Positions 11,719 to 24,264 of a stretch of 64,000 bases of DNA are shown here, one piece after another; within the stretch, counting starts at the first letter, position 1, and each line of letters starts with the position of its first letter. The stretch covers positions 65,571,214 through 65,635,213 of the forward strand of contig NC_092093.1 in NCBI RefSeq assembly GCF_045679555.1, in the 5' to 3' direction. Source of the stretch: Salvelinus alpinus. Its lineage: Eukaryota > Chordata > Actinopteri > Salmoniformes > Salmonidae. The translations under genes and the position numbers were made by a program. Under the pieces are notes generated by a model, which worked only from the letters and a program-made list of their open reading frames with translations, did not search any database and was not told where the DNA came from.

Positions 11719-11997
11719 CTGAGTCCAGGCGCCAAGGATCGGTGGCAGCAGACATTGGTGGGATGGTGAGAGGCGAGGCTCCACAGTTAGATTCTACCAG
11801 CTTACCCTGGTAGGACACTGGCACAGACTGTCTGTCTGTCGGTTTGTCTGGATGTCTGTCTATCGGTCTGTCTGCTACAAGGTTTCTTAGGGCTGTTTTC
11901 AGGGGTGTGACTCCGTTGAACTGGACGCGTGACAGACAGCCTATGAACCCTGGAGTGTTATAACGCTCTATAAGCGCTGGGTCTATCACTCCGGTCT
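11719..11997 (-). CDS. cntnap2: CNTNAP2 exon: end of laminin G4 with repeat-derived insert
   Basis: 279 bp; phase 1 in, phase 1 out. Acceptor tttctctcctcag, donor gtacga. It encodes [38 protein letters not shown], then a low-complexity stretch [20 protein letters not shown], then [20 protein letters not shown] and [11 protein letters not shown]. The flanks match Caspr2 closely. The Arg/Asp/Pro stretch is translated from an imperfect TGTC tetranucleotide repeat (plus 11829-11876) and makes the loop between TALR and QGKLVESNC about 15 residues longer than I recall in mammals. The frame is kept. The next exon upstream is 20 kb away. Confidence 0.92.
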
Positions 11998-12303
11998 CTG
12001 AGGAGAGAAAGAGAGAGAGAAACAGAGCGAGAGGCAGACAGTGGTTTGAGTTTTAACAAGATTGTATTATACAATACAAAACTTTAAGGCAGCACCCAGT
12101 ATTAATAGTCCAAAGCAGAAGGCTGAGAAAATGAGAAGGAGAGGAAGGAAATGTACATAATCAGCACTTATATTTCCAGCAAACCAACTGCAGCAGAGTG
12201 TACAGAAAGCCACTGGCCACAGCACTTTCTTCATACCAGCTATCAGACACCTGCATCAGCACATTTACAGGGAAATCATCAAGACATCACCACCATGGGA
12301 TAC

Positions 12304-12304
<1 letters not shown>

Positions 12305-12396
<92 letters not shown>
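12305..12396. repeat. (AC)n microsatellite, ~46 units
   Basis: Uninterrupted AC run in the 20-kb CNTNAP2 intron. Confidence 0.98.
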
Positions 12397-12398
<2 letters not shown>

Positions 12399-12479
12399 AT
12401 TAGAATGTGTGAGCAGGTTTTTAAATCAGTTGCAATGACTAATCTTTCCTGCTGTTAGAGACAGGAAAGAAGGGGAGGA

Positions 12480-12489
<10 letters not shown>

Positions 12490-12564
<75 letters not shown>
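12490..12564. repeat. (CAGA)n microsatellite, ~18 units
   Basis: Pure tetranucleotide run. The same motif makes the long array at 14562-15170, and its complement forms the repeat-derived stretch in the exon at 11719-11997. Confidence 0.97.
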
Positions 12565-12565
<1 letters not shown>

Positions 12566-14192
12566 TAGTTGGTTTGCAGTACCTTTTTTGGAAAGTAGTA
12601 CCTATTCAGTATGTTAATTGGGACAGAAGAGCCCATACACAACATATTCTCAGAAGGAGACATAAGACTTAAGAGCTAGTGTAGCCTGAACCTTTAAACA
12701 CACCTTCTTAAAGGAAAGAAGAAGACACGTTATATCCAAAAAACATAGCAACAAGGGACACAAGCCAAAGGAGTAGTCCAAGGAACCACCCAACTCAGAG
12801 GAGAGGAAAAGAGCAACAAGAAAGGACACACAGCCATCAGCAGGCAACAAGATCAAGGAATCCACTCAGGACCAGAGAATACAAGGCCATCTCTTCTCCT
12901 TTGTTCTCCTCGATGTGGCCTAGCCAAGGATCAAAGACTTGAGTATAACACTCTTAATATTCACACACACTGAGGTCTCTCTTCTCATCTTTCATTCTAT
13001 TTCATTCTACATGATCACTCTCATTATGTTTGTAAATATTGTGATTAGCGTTATTAAGTGTTGATTGTATGAAGAACTTGTGTTTGTCTTGTTATTCTGG
13101 TAAAAAGCTCAAATTGATTCTCAAAGAATTATTACTAAAATAACTCATAAGTCAGTTCTTAGAGGACCATTTCGTCCAATAACTGGACTGGGGCTCATTA
13201 ATAATATCATAGTAAGAAGTGTATACACTACCTTACATGGGCTTATACTGTGTATATGTACTGTAGGGCACTTTGGCCACACAACCTGAACAGGAAAAAC
13301 ATAGGACCCAAGTTAGAGTCTGTAGAATAGGGTCAGGAGCTTTTATGGTCAGTCAGGGAAAACTGATAATACAATAACACACAAACTCCCTTCACACTTT
13401 TCTACTATCTTTCTCCACCTCCCTGCTTCTTTCATCTTCTCTTTCTCTCTCCCGTCTCTGTCTCTCTCTTTTCATCTTTAATCCCCCCCTTCTCTTCCTT
13501 GCTTTCTCTCGCTTTATATTTCTATTATTTTGTTGTGTATCCGCCGGTGGAGAGCTTTGAGTTTTTTTGAAAACTATTCAAAAGATCAAATGTATTGTCA
13601 TTACTTTCTCTCTCTCTCTGTCTCTCGTTCCACTCCTCCTCCTCAGGCTTCAAAGAATGGAGGAGGTTCAAACACAACGTTAACACAGAGGGGGGGAAAA
13701 TGCAGCAGAAAAACAGACTAACAACCTCAAACACACAGAATATTGAGTGTCTGTGCATGTGTTTGTGTCTCTGTGTAACTGGATCTCCTACAGACACAAG
13801 ATACCAGATTTCTCTCTGCGGCGATCATGTTTGATAGATTCAGGCTAGGTATCAGAATGTGCTGTCTGTGTTTAGTGTGTGTGTGTTTAGCGTGTGTGTG
13901 TTTAGTGTGTGTGTGTGTAACTGGACCTCCTACAGACACAAGATATACAGATTCAGGCTAGGTATCAGAGTGTGTGTGTGTGTTCAGATCTAAGGCACTG
14001 TCCAGAGGTGACAGATTAATGAGCCTTTGGTCATCCGTTCCAATCCCACAATGATGTGCATGGGTGGAGAAACGCTTTGATATCAGGTCACTGCTGATGG
14101 CCCTGTCAAAGGAGCTACACACACCACACACCCACACCCACCTTGTTTAGGAGAGATAACGTGCTGCTTGAGAGGAAGCTTATGGAGATACT
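12565..14192. other. intronic, no gene; local duplication near 13765-13975
   Basis: Two related segments of about 130-150 bp contain cctacagacacaagata and gattcaggctaggtatcaga (near 13786-13852 and 13927-13970), separated by GTTTA(GT)n units. No gene or known transposon was recognised. Confidence 0.5.
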
Positions 14193-14199
14193 GGCTGTC

Positions 14200-14239
<40 letters not shown>

Positions 14240-14247
14240 TGTGTGTT
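14193..14247. repeat. (GT)n microsatellite
   Basis: Short imperfect GT tract, interrupted by GG near 14232. Confidence 0.9.
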
Positions 14248-14561
14248 TTCGCTTGTGCCTGTGTTGCTTCACTGCCTCAGAATAAGCACTGTGCATGCAC
14301 TGATAACATTCTCATGAATATACAATGAATATGAGTATGATTCCCCTCTTTTCATGATCTGCTTGTATTACTAAACATGTGTTCACCCTCTCTCTTCTCT
14401 CTCTCTCTGAGCAATATTACTGAGCATATGCACATCTCTCAGAGAGTGGACTTGAATACTAATAAGATACTGATATAACACTTAAAGGCTCAGGCTGGTC
14501 CACTAATAGGCTGGTCCCAGGTATTAAGCTTTGCCATACAGGCTTGTCTTGGCATAATCAA

Positions 14562-14563
14562 CA

Positions 14564-14627
<64 letters not shown>

Positions 14628-14873
14628 GGTCCGACAGACAGACGGTTAGACAGACAGACAGACAGACAGACAGATGGTCAGACAGACGGTCAGACAGACA
14701 GACGGTCAGACAGACAGACGGTCAGACAGACAGACGGTCAGACAGACGGACGGTCAGACAGACGGACAGACAGACAGACGGTCAGACAGACAGACGGACA
14801 GATGGTCAGACAGACAGACGGTCAGACAGACAGACGGCCAGACAGACAGACGGACAGATGGTCAGACAGACGG

Positions 14874-14911
<38 letters not shown>

Positions 14912-15170
14912 GGTCCGACAGACAGACGGTTAGACAGACAGACAGACAGACAGACGGTCAGACAGACAGACGGTCAGACAGACAGACGGTCAGACAGACG
15001 GACGGTCAGACAGACGGACAGACAGACAGACGGTCAGACAGACAGACGGACAGATGGTCAGACAGACGGCCAGACGGTCAGACAGACAGACGGTCAGACA
15101 GACAGACGGCCAGACAGACAGACAGACAGACGGACAGATGGTCAGACAGACGGACAGACAGACAGACAGG
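14562..15170. repeat. (CAGA)n array with ordered variants and 284-bp period
   Basis: About 600 bp of CAGA units punctuated by cggt, cggcc and atgg variants. The mark cggtccgacag recurs at 14627 and 14911, and the variants that follow come in nearly the same order, so a block of about 284 bp has been duplicated. Because the unit is 4 bp, frames stay open in several registers. The apparent DRQTDRQ proteins are not genes. Confidence 0.95.
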
Positions 15171-15389
15171 AGTTGGCTGAGGCCCAAAAAGATGGAGCCA
15201 TGCTAATCATTCTCTTACAATGTGACACAAACATGATTGTGCCTGTGGACCAGCCTGTTCCTAACAGCCCCTCTAGGCTTAGCTCTCCAGCTCCCCCCGA
15301 CCTGTAACTCCTGTTACGGCTGAATGTAGATGACTGTTCTATTTCAGTAATGACACCAGCACAATGCATCAGATCTACATCATACACAC
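15171..15389. other. intronic, no feature recognised
   Basis: Unique-looking sequence between the CAGA array and a hAT-type MITE. No gene seen. Confidence 0.4.
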
Positions 15390-15553
15390 CAGTGGAGGCT
15401 GCTGAGGGGAGGACGGCTCATAATACTGACTGGAACGGAGCCAATGGAATGGCATCAAACACATGGAAACCATGTGATACCATTCCAGCTATTCCGCTCC
15501 AGCCACTACCACGAGCTTGTTCTCACCAATTAAGGTGCCACCAACCTCTTGTG
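15390..15553. mobile_element. 164-bp hAT-type MITE with 8-bp target duplication
   Basis: Starts cagtggaggctgctgagg and ends ggtgccaccaacctcttgtg. It is flanked by atacacac on both sides (15382-15389 and 15554-15561). The inner palindrome-like sequence around catggaaaccatg is typical of a very common short salmonid repeat. It has no coding capacity and depends on a hAT transposase. Confidence 0.85.
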
Positions 15554-15561
15554 ATACACAC

Positions 15562-16022
15562 CAGTTGGTTGGTCCCTTTGGTCCAATGAGAATTTATCAA
15601 CATTTATTGGGAGGTACTGCAAATACAAGAGCTGACCGGAGCTGTTATTGGGTGAGAAAAGCGGGATGATGGGGGAAAGGGGGGTAAGAGGGAGGGAGAG
15701 ATTGGTTGAGGATTAGGAGAAGGACAGGTAGAGGGAGGACAAAGGTGGAGAGAAAGGGATGTGAGTGGTTGATAGAAAGGGGGGGGAGAGGGACAGTGAG
15801 AGGGGAAAAGGGGTGATGAGAGAAGCACTTAAATGGAGGGACGACCAGAGGAGAGAAAGGGTGAAAGGATCAAGCAGGGTTACCATGGCAACAAATGGAA
15901 GCTTATGGCAGAACGAGAGAGTAAGAGAGAGCGAGAGAAAAAGAGAAAAAGGGGGATGATAGGGATGGAGAGAGAGAGAGACTAAAAGGAGGATTGGTAA
16001 TAATGAGAAACAAAATGACCCT
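15562..16022. other. intronic, GA-rich, no gene
   Basis: Purine-rich sequence (aggggggagagg, agagagcgagag). No supported gene or mobile element. Confidence 0.5.
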
Positions 16023-16677
16023 AGCTGTGTTCGTATACCCATACTAACATACTGTATACTACATACTTAATGAGTATATACTACATAATATTTTCTATTA
16101 GTTCATTTTAGTATACTGAAAACAAACAGTATGTTTCCAGTTGAGTGTACTAGCTCTCAGCCTGTCTACCGGAACTTGATGCTGTTGCTATGTAACCTCT
16201 TGCTAGCTAGTTAGCATAACAAATGACTAGTTAGACATTTTACGACTTTGTGTGTGTTCTTAAATTCAATCTGGAGTGCCAGAGTACGCTCATACATTCA
16301 GAGCATTGTCAGATTGTCCGTTTGTAAATTCAGAGTGTTTCGCTCTCGGAGCGCACACTGGATGCTCGGGCCAGGGAGTAGGGTTGATTTGAGCGTTCTA
16401 ACGGCAGTCAAGTACCCAAGCTAACGTTGGCTAGCTTGCTAGCTAGCTACTTCCAGACACAAATGAGACCACTCTGACCATTTTACATGCCTTAGCAGAG
16501 CTGGTTAGGCAGTTTTCATGTTATCCAGAGCGTTGGTGACTGTAACTGTGCTCCTGGCAACAATTTAATTACGCTTTTTTGCCAATGTTTACTGACACTG
16601 GGGGGTGTTGAGCGCTTGTAAATTCATTATTGTGCGCTCTGGTACACAGACCAGAGTGCTCTGAAATCGGAGTAGAT

Positions 16678-17032
16678 TGTCACGCCCTGGCCATAGAGAG
16701 GCTTTTATTCTCTATTTTGGTTAGGCCAGGGTGTGACTAGGGTGGGCATTCTAGTTTCTTTATTTCTATGTTTTCTATTTCTTTGTGTTTGGCTGGGTGT
16801 GGTTCTCAATCAGAGGCAGCTGTCTATCGTTGTCTCTGATTGAGAATCATACTTAGGCAGCTTTTTCCCACCTGTGTTTTGTGGGTAGTTGTTTTCTGTT
16901 TTGTGTTTGTACCAGACAGAACTGTTTCGTTTTGTTCCACTTTGTTATTTTGTTTCAGTGTTCAGTTTGAATAAATAATCATAAACACGTACCACGCTGC
17001 GCTTTGGTCCTCTTCTTCAGACGAGCGTCACA
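16678..17032 (+). mobile_element. solo LTR, 355 bp, 5-bp target duplication
   Basis: Begins tgtcacgccctgg and ends gacgagcgtcaca (TG...CA). It is flanked by tagat on both sides (16673-16677 and 17033-17037). AATAAA within gtttgaataaataatcat near the 3' part is the LTR poly(A) signal and sets the plus orientation. No internal retroviral-type genes remain, so it is a solo LTR left by recombination of an endogenous LTR retrotransposon. Confidence 0.85.
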
Positions 17033-17275
17033 TAGATAGCCAGAGCTAATTTACGAAAGCACCCGAATGTCCATTGAGAACGCACAACGACTATACCATT
17101 AGCTAAGCTAAGAATGACGGGCATAATCAAGTCAATAAATGCTGGGTAGTTACTGTAGTTAGATATCATATAGTTAATATACTGGCAAGTTTGATGTATA
17201 AGTAGCCAACTAACGTTAGGTAGCTAGCTAACAACATACCGGTATATACTGCTGTAATGATATGCTATGTGGTTT

Positions 17276-17429
17276 CCCGTGTGGCTCAGTTGGTAGAGCA
17301 TGGCGCTTGCAACGCCAGGGTTGTGGGTTCATTCCCCACGGGGGGACCAGGATGAATATGTATGAACTTTCCAATTTGTAAGTCGCTCTGGATAAGAGCG
17401 TCTGCTAAATGACTTAAATGTAAATGTAA
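17276..17429 (+). mobile_element. tRNA-derived SINE, 9-bp target duplication
   Basis: The head resembles a tRNA: gtggctcagttggtagagca (A box region), gttgtgggttcattccccac (B box region). The body ends with gtaagtcgctctggataaga and gcgtctgctaaatg, a 3' tail shared by many fish SINEs, then taaatg repeats. It is flanked by atgtggttt (17267-17275 and 17430-17438). The B box lacks one base of the usual GGTTCGATTCC. It is not a functional tRNA gene. Confidence 0.9.
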
Positions 17430-17834
17430 ATGTGGTTTGTAAGGAAAGCATAGCTAACAAATTGTCAGCCAATATAACGTGTAAGGTACCATATTTGAAA
17501 AGTCATTACTTTATTACATTGCTCAACATTTTCTTAACATTCGTCATAATTAGTTAAAGCAGTGAATTCGTATCCGCTCTCGTTGTACTTTGACTGCATA
17601 TTTTCCGCCATTTTCTTCAAATCTCGAAACGATGTGAAGCCACGCCCATTTCCTGAAGAATTGCATTGTGGGTCCCAATGTACGAAAATACTTCATATTT
17701 TGGTGAATTTAGTACGACATCCGGGAACTTTTGACTAACTATATCCATACTATGACTAATAAGCATACTATATACTCAATTCACCTCACAAATTATATAG
17801 TTAGTGCAGATAGTATGAGTAATCGATCACAGCT

Positions 17835-18988
<1,154 letters not shown>

Positions 18989-19035
18989 CTGAGAGAGACC
19001 AGAGTGATATATAAAACAGATATATCAGTATTAGA

Positions 19036-20281
19036 GGACACACAGAGATGATATAGAATACAGAACACACTGCATCAGCAGACACACAGAGATGATATAG
19101 ACTACAGAACACACTGCATCAGCAGACACACAGAGATGATATAGACTACAGAACACACTGCATCAGCAGACACACAGAGATGATATAGACTACAGAACAC
19201 ACTGCATCAGCAGACACACATAGATGATATAGACTACAGAACACACTGCATCAGCAGACACACAGAGATGATATAGACTACAGAACACACTGCATCAGCA
19301 GACACACAGAGATGATATAGAATACAGAACACACTGCATCAGCAGACACACAGAGATGATATAGACTACAGAACACACTGCATCAGCAGACACACAGAGA
19401 TGATATAGACTACAGAACACACTGCATCAGCAGACACACAGAGATGATATAGACTACAGAACACACTGCATCAGCAGACACACAGAGATGATATAGACTA
19501 CAGAACACACTGCATCAGCAGACACACAGAGATGATATAGAATACAGAACACACTGCATCAGCAGACACACAGAGATGATATAGACTACAGAACACACTG
19601 CATCAGCAGACACACATAGATGATATAGACTACAGAACACACTGCATCAGCAGACACACAGAGATGATATAGACTACAGAACACACTGCATCAGCAGACA
19701 CACAGAGATGATATAGACTACAGAACACACTGCATCAGCAGACACACAGAGATGATATAGACTACAGAACACACTGAATCAGCAGACACACAGAGATGAT
19801 ATAGAATACAGAACACACTGCATCAGCAGACACACAGAGATGATATAGACTACAGAACACACTGCATCAGCAGACACACAGAGATGATATAGACTACAGA
19901 ACACACTGCATCAGCAGACACACATAGATGATATAGATTACAGAACAAACTGCATCAGCAGACACACAGAGATGATATAGATTACAGAACAAACTGCATC
20001 AGCAGACACACAGAGATGATATAGATTACAGAACACACTGCATCAGCAGACACACAGAGATGATATAGACTACAGAACACACTGCATCAGCAGACACACA
20101 GAGATGATATAGAATACAGAACACACTGCATCAGCAGTCACACAGAGATGATATAGAATACAGAACACACTGCATCAGCAGTCACACAGAGATGATATAG
20201 AATACAGAACACACTGCATCAGCAGTCACACAGAGATGATATAGACTACAGAACAAACTGCATCAGCAGACACACAGAGAT
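19036..20281. repeat. 44-bp tandem array, ~28 copies
   Basis: Unit gagatgatatagactacaga + acacactgcatcagcagaca + caca (44 bp). Copies differ at a few fixed places: gactac/gaatac/gattac, cagaga/cataga, and cagtcac in copies near the right end. The right-edge copies form their own subtype, as expected when arrays turn over by unequal exchange. Non-coding. Confidence 0.97.
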
Positions 20282-20347
20282 AAACATCACCATCCATTAT
20301 CAAAATAATTACCTTTAAGGAAATGTCTATTTCAAGCACAGTCTATA

Positions 20348-21813
20348 CAGTACTAGTCAAAAGTTTGGACACACTCATTCAAGGGTTTTTCTTTATTTGT
20401 ACTATTTTATACATTGTAGAATAATAGTGAAGACATCAAAACTATGAAATAACACATATGGAATCATGTAGTAACCAAAAAAGTGATAAACAAATCAAAA
20501 TATATTTTAGATTCTTCAAAGAAGCCACCCTTTGCCTTGATGACAGCTTTGAACACTCTTGGCATTCTCTCAACCAGCTTCACCTAGAATGCTTTTCCAA
20601 CAGTCTTGAAGGAGGCCAGGTCATCTGATGCAGCACTCGATCAATCTCCTTCTTGGTCAAATAGCCCTTACACAGACTGGAGGTGTGTTGGGTCATTGTC
20701 CTGTTGAAAAACAGATGATCGTCCCACTAAGCGCAAACCAGATGGGATGGCGTATCGCTGCAGAAAGCTGTGGCAGTCATGCTGGTTAAGTGTGCCTTGA
20801 ATTCTAAATAAATCACTGACAGTGTCACCAGCAAAGCACCCCCACACCATCACACTGTCTCATCCATGCTTCACGGTGGGAACCACACATGCAGAGATCA
20901 TCCGTTCACCTACTCTGCGTCTCACAAAGACACGGTGGTTGGAACCAAAAATCGCTAATTTGGACTCCTCAGACCAAAGAACATATTTCCACCGGTCTAA
21001 TGTCCATTGCTCGTGTTTCTTGGCCCAAGCAAGTCTATTCTTCTTATTGGTGTCCTTTAGTAGTGGTTTCTGTGCAGCAATTCGACCATGAAGGCCTGAT
21101 TCACAAAGTCTCCTCTGAACAGTTGATGTTGACATGTGTCTGTTACTTGAACTCTGTGAAACATTTATTTGGGCTGAAATTTCTGATGGGCCGTTAACTC
21201 TAATTAACCTTTCCTGTGGCGGTCCTCAACAAAATCCAGTTTCATTATAGTGCTCGATGGTTTTTGTGACTGCATTTGAAGAAACTTTCAAAGTCCTTGA
21301 AATGTTCTGTATTGACTGACCTTCATGTCTTAAAGTAATGATGGACTGTGGTTTTTCTATGCTTATTTTAGCTGTTCTTGGCATAATATGGACTTTTACC
21401 AAATAGGGCTATCTTCTGTATACCCCCCTACCTTGTCACAACACAACTGATTGGCTCAAACACATTAAGAAGGAAAGAAATTCCACAAATTAACTTTTAA
21501 CAAGGCACACCTGTTAATTGAAATGCATTCCAGGTGACTACCTCATGAAGCTGGTTGAGAGAATGCCAAGAGTGTGCAAAGCTGTCATCAAGGCAAAGGG
21601 TGGCTACTTTGAAAATCTCAAATATAAAATATATTTTGATTTGTTTAACACTTTTTTGGTTACTACATGATGCCATATGTGCTATTTCACAGTTTTGATG
21701 TCTTCAATATTATTCTACAATGTAAAAAATTTTTAAAAATAAAGAAAAACCCTGGAATGAGGAGGTGTACAAACTTGTGTACAAACTTGTGTACAAACTT
21801 TTGACTGGTACTG
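20348..21813 (-). mobile_element. Tc1-like transposon, near full length, inactive
   Basis: Ends cagtactagtcaaaagtttg (left) and, as reverse complement of the right end, cagtaccagtcaaaag; both lie next to TA (20346-20347 and 21814-21815). Long inverted repeats of about 200 bp continue inward. The minus-strand transposase is broken into two pieces. The right terminal repeat has gained extra tandem copies of gtacaaactt. This family is abundant in salmonids. Confidence 0.9.
20668..21135 (-). pseudogene. broken Tc1 transposase
   Basis: The minus-strand first piece (20860-21135) reads [20 protein letters not shown] and ends with [16 protein letters not shown], where the first catalytic Asp of the usual WSDES motif is now Glu. 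The second piece (20668-20853) reads [20 protein letters not shown] and ends VFQQDNDPTHLQS, keeping the second catalytic Asp. The frame breaks between the pieces, and the C-terminal part beyond QQDND is not intact. Confidence 0.8.
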
Positions 21814-22498
21814 TATATCAGAAGATAACCAACAGTTATCTGTTTTAAGTAGAGTCAGACAGTGTGCCAGGGGTCTACCAAAAATAACCAGCCAGAAATA
21901 GACAAATAAAAATCACCTGTGGGAGGAGCAAAACAGTGAGCAGACACTTTCTTCAGTCGATTCAACTGTTGTCCTTTACAGGCTGCTTTTATCTAAATTA
22001 ACTGACGGTTGATACATACAGGAATCAAACCCACAGCCCTGATGAAGTTAAACACACCAAGCTCCATCCTAGCCACATGTCCTAGTCATTACAATTGTCA
22101 GTAGACAGTCATCCAATACAGACCTGTTTCAGACAACAAGCCAAGCTTGCTCTGAATAATCGCATAAATAGCCTACACTTGGATTAGGAAACTCAGAGAG
22201 AGAAGCTGGTTTCTGTCTGTGTGTCCCGACGAGACTGAACATGAAGACCTGGCTTCTGTCATCTGCAGTAGTTTCTAAATATGGATAGTCTTTCTATATC
22301 TTGTGTGGTGTGCTAGCCTCATTCAGATTCAGTGTAGGTCAACAGAGCGTCAGCCTTTCTCCACACAACAGATATTCTCAACAGCAATCAGTCCTAACAA
22401 CCTGCATGGGTGAATGAGTGAGTGGATGGGCAGTTTGCTGTGGCATATAAAAGTAATTTGTCTGTTGTGTTCGAGAGAAGTAACATGCTACTGTTGCT
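21814..22498. other. intronic, no feature recognised
   Basis: Sequence between the Tc1 element and the 20-bp array. No gene, RNA gene or repeat was recognised. Confidence 0.45.
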
Positions 22499-23790
22499 GC
22501 TGCTTTGCTGGGGTTTCTTCTGCTTTGCTGGGGTTTCTTCTGCTTTTCTGTGGTTTCTTCTGCTTTTCTGGGGTTTCTTCTGCTTTTCTGGGGTTTCTTC
22601 TGCTTTGCTGGGGTTTCTTCTGCTTTGCTGGGGTTGCTACTGCTTTGCTGGGGTTGCTGCTGCTTTGCTGGGGTTTCTTCTGCTTTTCTGGGGTTTCTTC
22701 TGCTTTGCTGGGGTTTCTTCTGCTTTGCTGGGGTTTCTTCTGCTTTTCTGGGGTTTCTTCTGCTTTGCTGGGGTTTCTTCTGCTTTGCTGGGGTTGCTGC
22801 TGCTTTGCTGGGGTTTCTTCTGCTTTTCTGGGGTTTCTTCTGCTTTGCTGGGGTTTCTTCTGCTTTGCTGGGGTTTGTTCTGCTTTGCCGGGGTTGCTAC
22901 TGCTTTGCTGGAGTTGCTGCTGCTTTGCTGGGGTTTCTTCTGCTTTGCTGGGGTTTCTTCTGCTTTTCTGGGGTTTCTTCTGCTTTGCTGGGGTTGCTGC
23001 TGCTTTGCTGGGGTTTCTTCTGCTTTGCTGGAGGTTTCTTCTGCTTTGCTGGGGTTTCATCTGCTTTGCTGGGGTTGCTACTGCTTTGCTGGGGTTGCTG
23101 CTGCTTTGCTGGGGTTTCTCTGCTTTGCTGGGGTTTCTACTGCTTTGCTGGGGTTTCTTCTGCTTTGCTGGGGTTTCTCTGCTTTGCTGGGGTTTCTTCT
23201 GCTTTGCTGGGGTTTCTACTGCTTTGCTGGGGTTGCTACTGCTTTGCTGGGGTTTCTCTGCTTTGCTGGGGTTGCTACTGCTTTGCTGGGGTTTCTCTGC
23301 TTTGCTGGGGTTTCTTCTGCTTTGCTGGGGTTGCTACTGCTTTGCTGGGGTTTCTCTGCTTTGCTGGGGTTGCTACTGCTTTGCTGGGGTTTCTCTGCTT
23401 TGCTGGGGTTTCTTCTGCTTTGCTGGGGTTTCTTCTGCTTTGCTGGGGTTTCTTCTGCTTTGCTGGGGTTTCTTCTGCTTTGCTGGGGTTTCTGCTACTT
23501 TGCTGGGGTTTCTTCTGCTTTGCTGGGGTTTCTTCTGCTTTGCTGGGGTTTCTTCTGCTTTGCTGGGGTTTCTACTGCTTTGCTGGGGTTTCTTCTGCTT
23601 TGCTGGGGTTTCTTCTGCTTTGCTGGGGTTTCTTCTGCTTTGCTGGGGTTTCTGCTACTTTGCTGGGGTTTCTTCTGCTTTGCTGGGGTTTCTTCTGCTT
23701 TGCTGGGGTTTCTTCTGCTTTGCTGGGGTTTCTACTGCTTTGCTGGGGTTTCTTCTGCTTTGCTGGGGTTTCTTCTGCTTTGCTGGGGTT
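22499..23790. repeat. 20-bp minisatellite, ~65 copies
   Basis: Unit tgctttgctggggtttcttc with variants (gttgctac, gttgctgc, tttctctg, ttttctgg). A few 19- and 21/22-bp units shift the register. Because the unit lacks stop codons on the plus strand, all three plus frames stay open for more than 1.2 kb (LLCWGFFCFAGVSSAL-type products). These frames have no independent support as genes. Confidence 0.97.
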
Positions 23791-24231
23791 GTGTGTGGGG
23801 TTCAAGGTATTGATATAAATTCCCCCCTCTCAAAGGCTTTATGTTTGGAATAGTGAATTAATACAGCATTGTGTATAGGACATGCCAGGAAATGATCTGA
23901 AACAGATCGATTCTGTCTGGGCCTTTATAAATCTAGTGCCTGATAATTGTTTTACCTTCTATATGATGACTAACATCCACATAATCTGCATCTCTATGGT
24001 CTAACTCTAACATTTGCAGTTTCTCTTTCTCTCTCTATTTTCACCCCCTGCATAATCATTTATTTTAAATTTTTCTGCGCTTCTATCTGGACATTCTGTA
24101 ATGTTAACTTCTGGATATGTGCCAGTTCTGTGCAGAGAGGGAAGAAAGGAGGGACGAAAGGAGGGAGGAAAGAAGATAGTGAAGGAAAGAGGGAGTCAGT
24201 GAAGGGAGGGGCCTCGTGATGTAATTTTACT
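23791..24231. other. upstream region of the nested TRIM gene
   Basis: AT-rich, with a purine-rich patch (gaagaaaggagggacg, about 24140-24210) just before the predicted promoter element. No coding region. Confidence 0.4.
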
Positions 24232-24246
24232 GAAGTGAAAGTAAAC
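24232..24246 (+). promoter_or_regulatory. IRF-type (PRD I-like) element upstream of the TRIM gene
   Basis: gaagtgaaagtaaac contains GAAGTGAAAGT, the core of the PRD I site of the mammalian interferon-beta promoter bound by interferon regulatory factors. It lies 113 bp before the end of the predicted non-coding first exon, a normal promoter distance. It suggests induction by interferon or virus sensing, as for many fish TRIM genes. This is motif matching only. Confidence 0.5.
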
Positions 24247-24264
24247 TAAAGCAGGGCATTGTAC

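Larger units (their letters stand above)
16023..17834. mobile_element. DNA transposon-like repeat hosting two later insertions
   Basis: The left end agctgtgttcgtatacccat and the right end, whose reverse complement reads agctgtgatcgattactcat, form an imperfect terminal inverted repeat. AT-rich motifs (tatactacat, catactatg) mirror each other inside. Taking out the solo LTR (16678-17032) and the SINE (17276-17429) leaves about 1.3 kb of non-coding element. The target duplication is not clear. Superfamily unassigned. Confidence 0.6.

Noticed and set aside
14544..15307. DRQTDRQ-type proteins on the plus strand
   Set aside because: Translation of a CAGA tetranucleotide array; open in several frames.
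16678..17032. Intact endogenous retrovirus
   Set aside because: Only one LTR with its target duplication is present; no gag, pol or env remains.
17276..17350. Possible tRNA gene
   Set aside because: The tRNA-like head is followed by a SINE body and tail and flanked by a 9-bp target duplication; the B box is altered. It is a SINE.
22414..23853. Three overlapping plus-strand open frames of 430-480 codons (LLCWGFFCFAGVSSAL repeats)
   Set aside because: They are translations of a stop-free 20-bp minisatellite in every register, with no promoter, splice or domain evidence.
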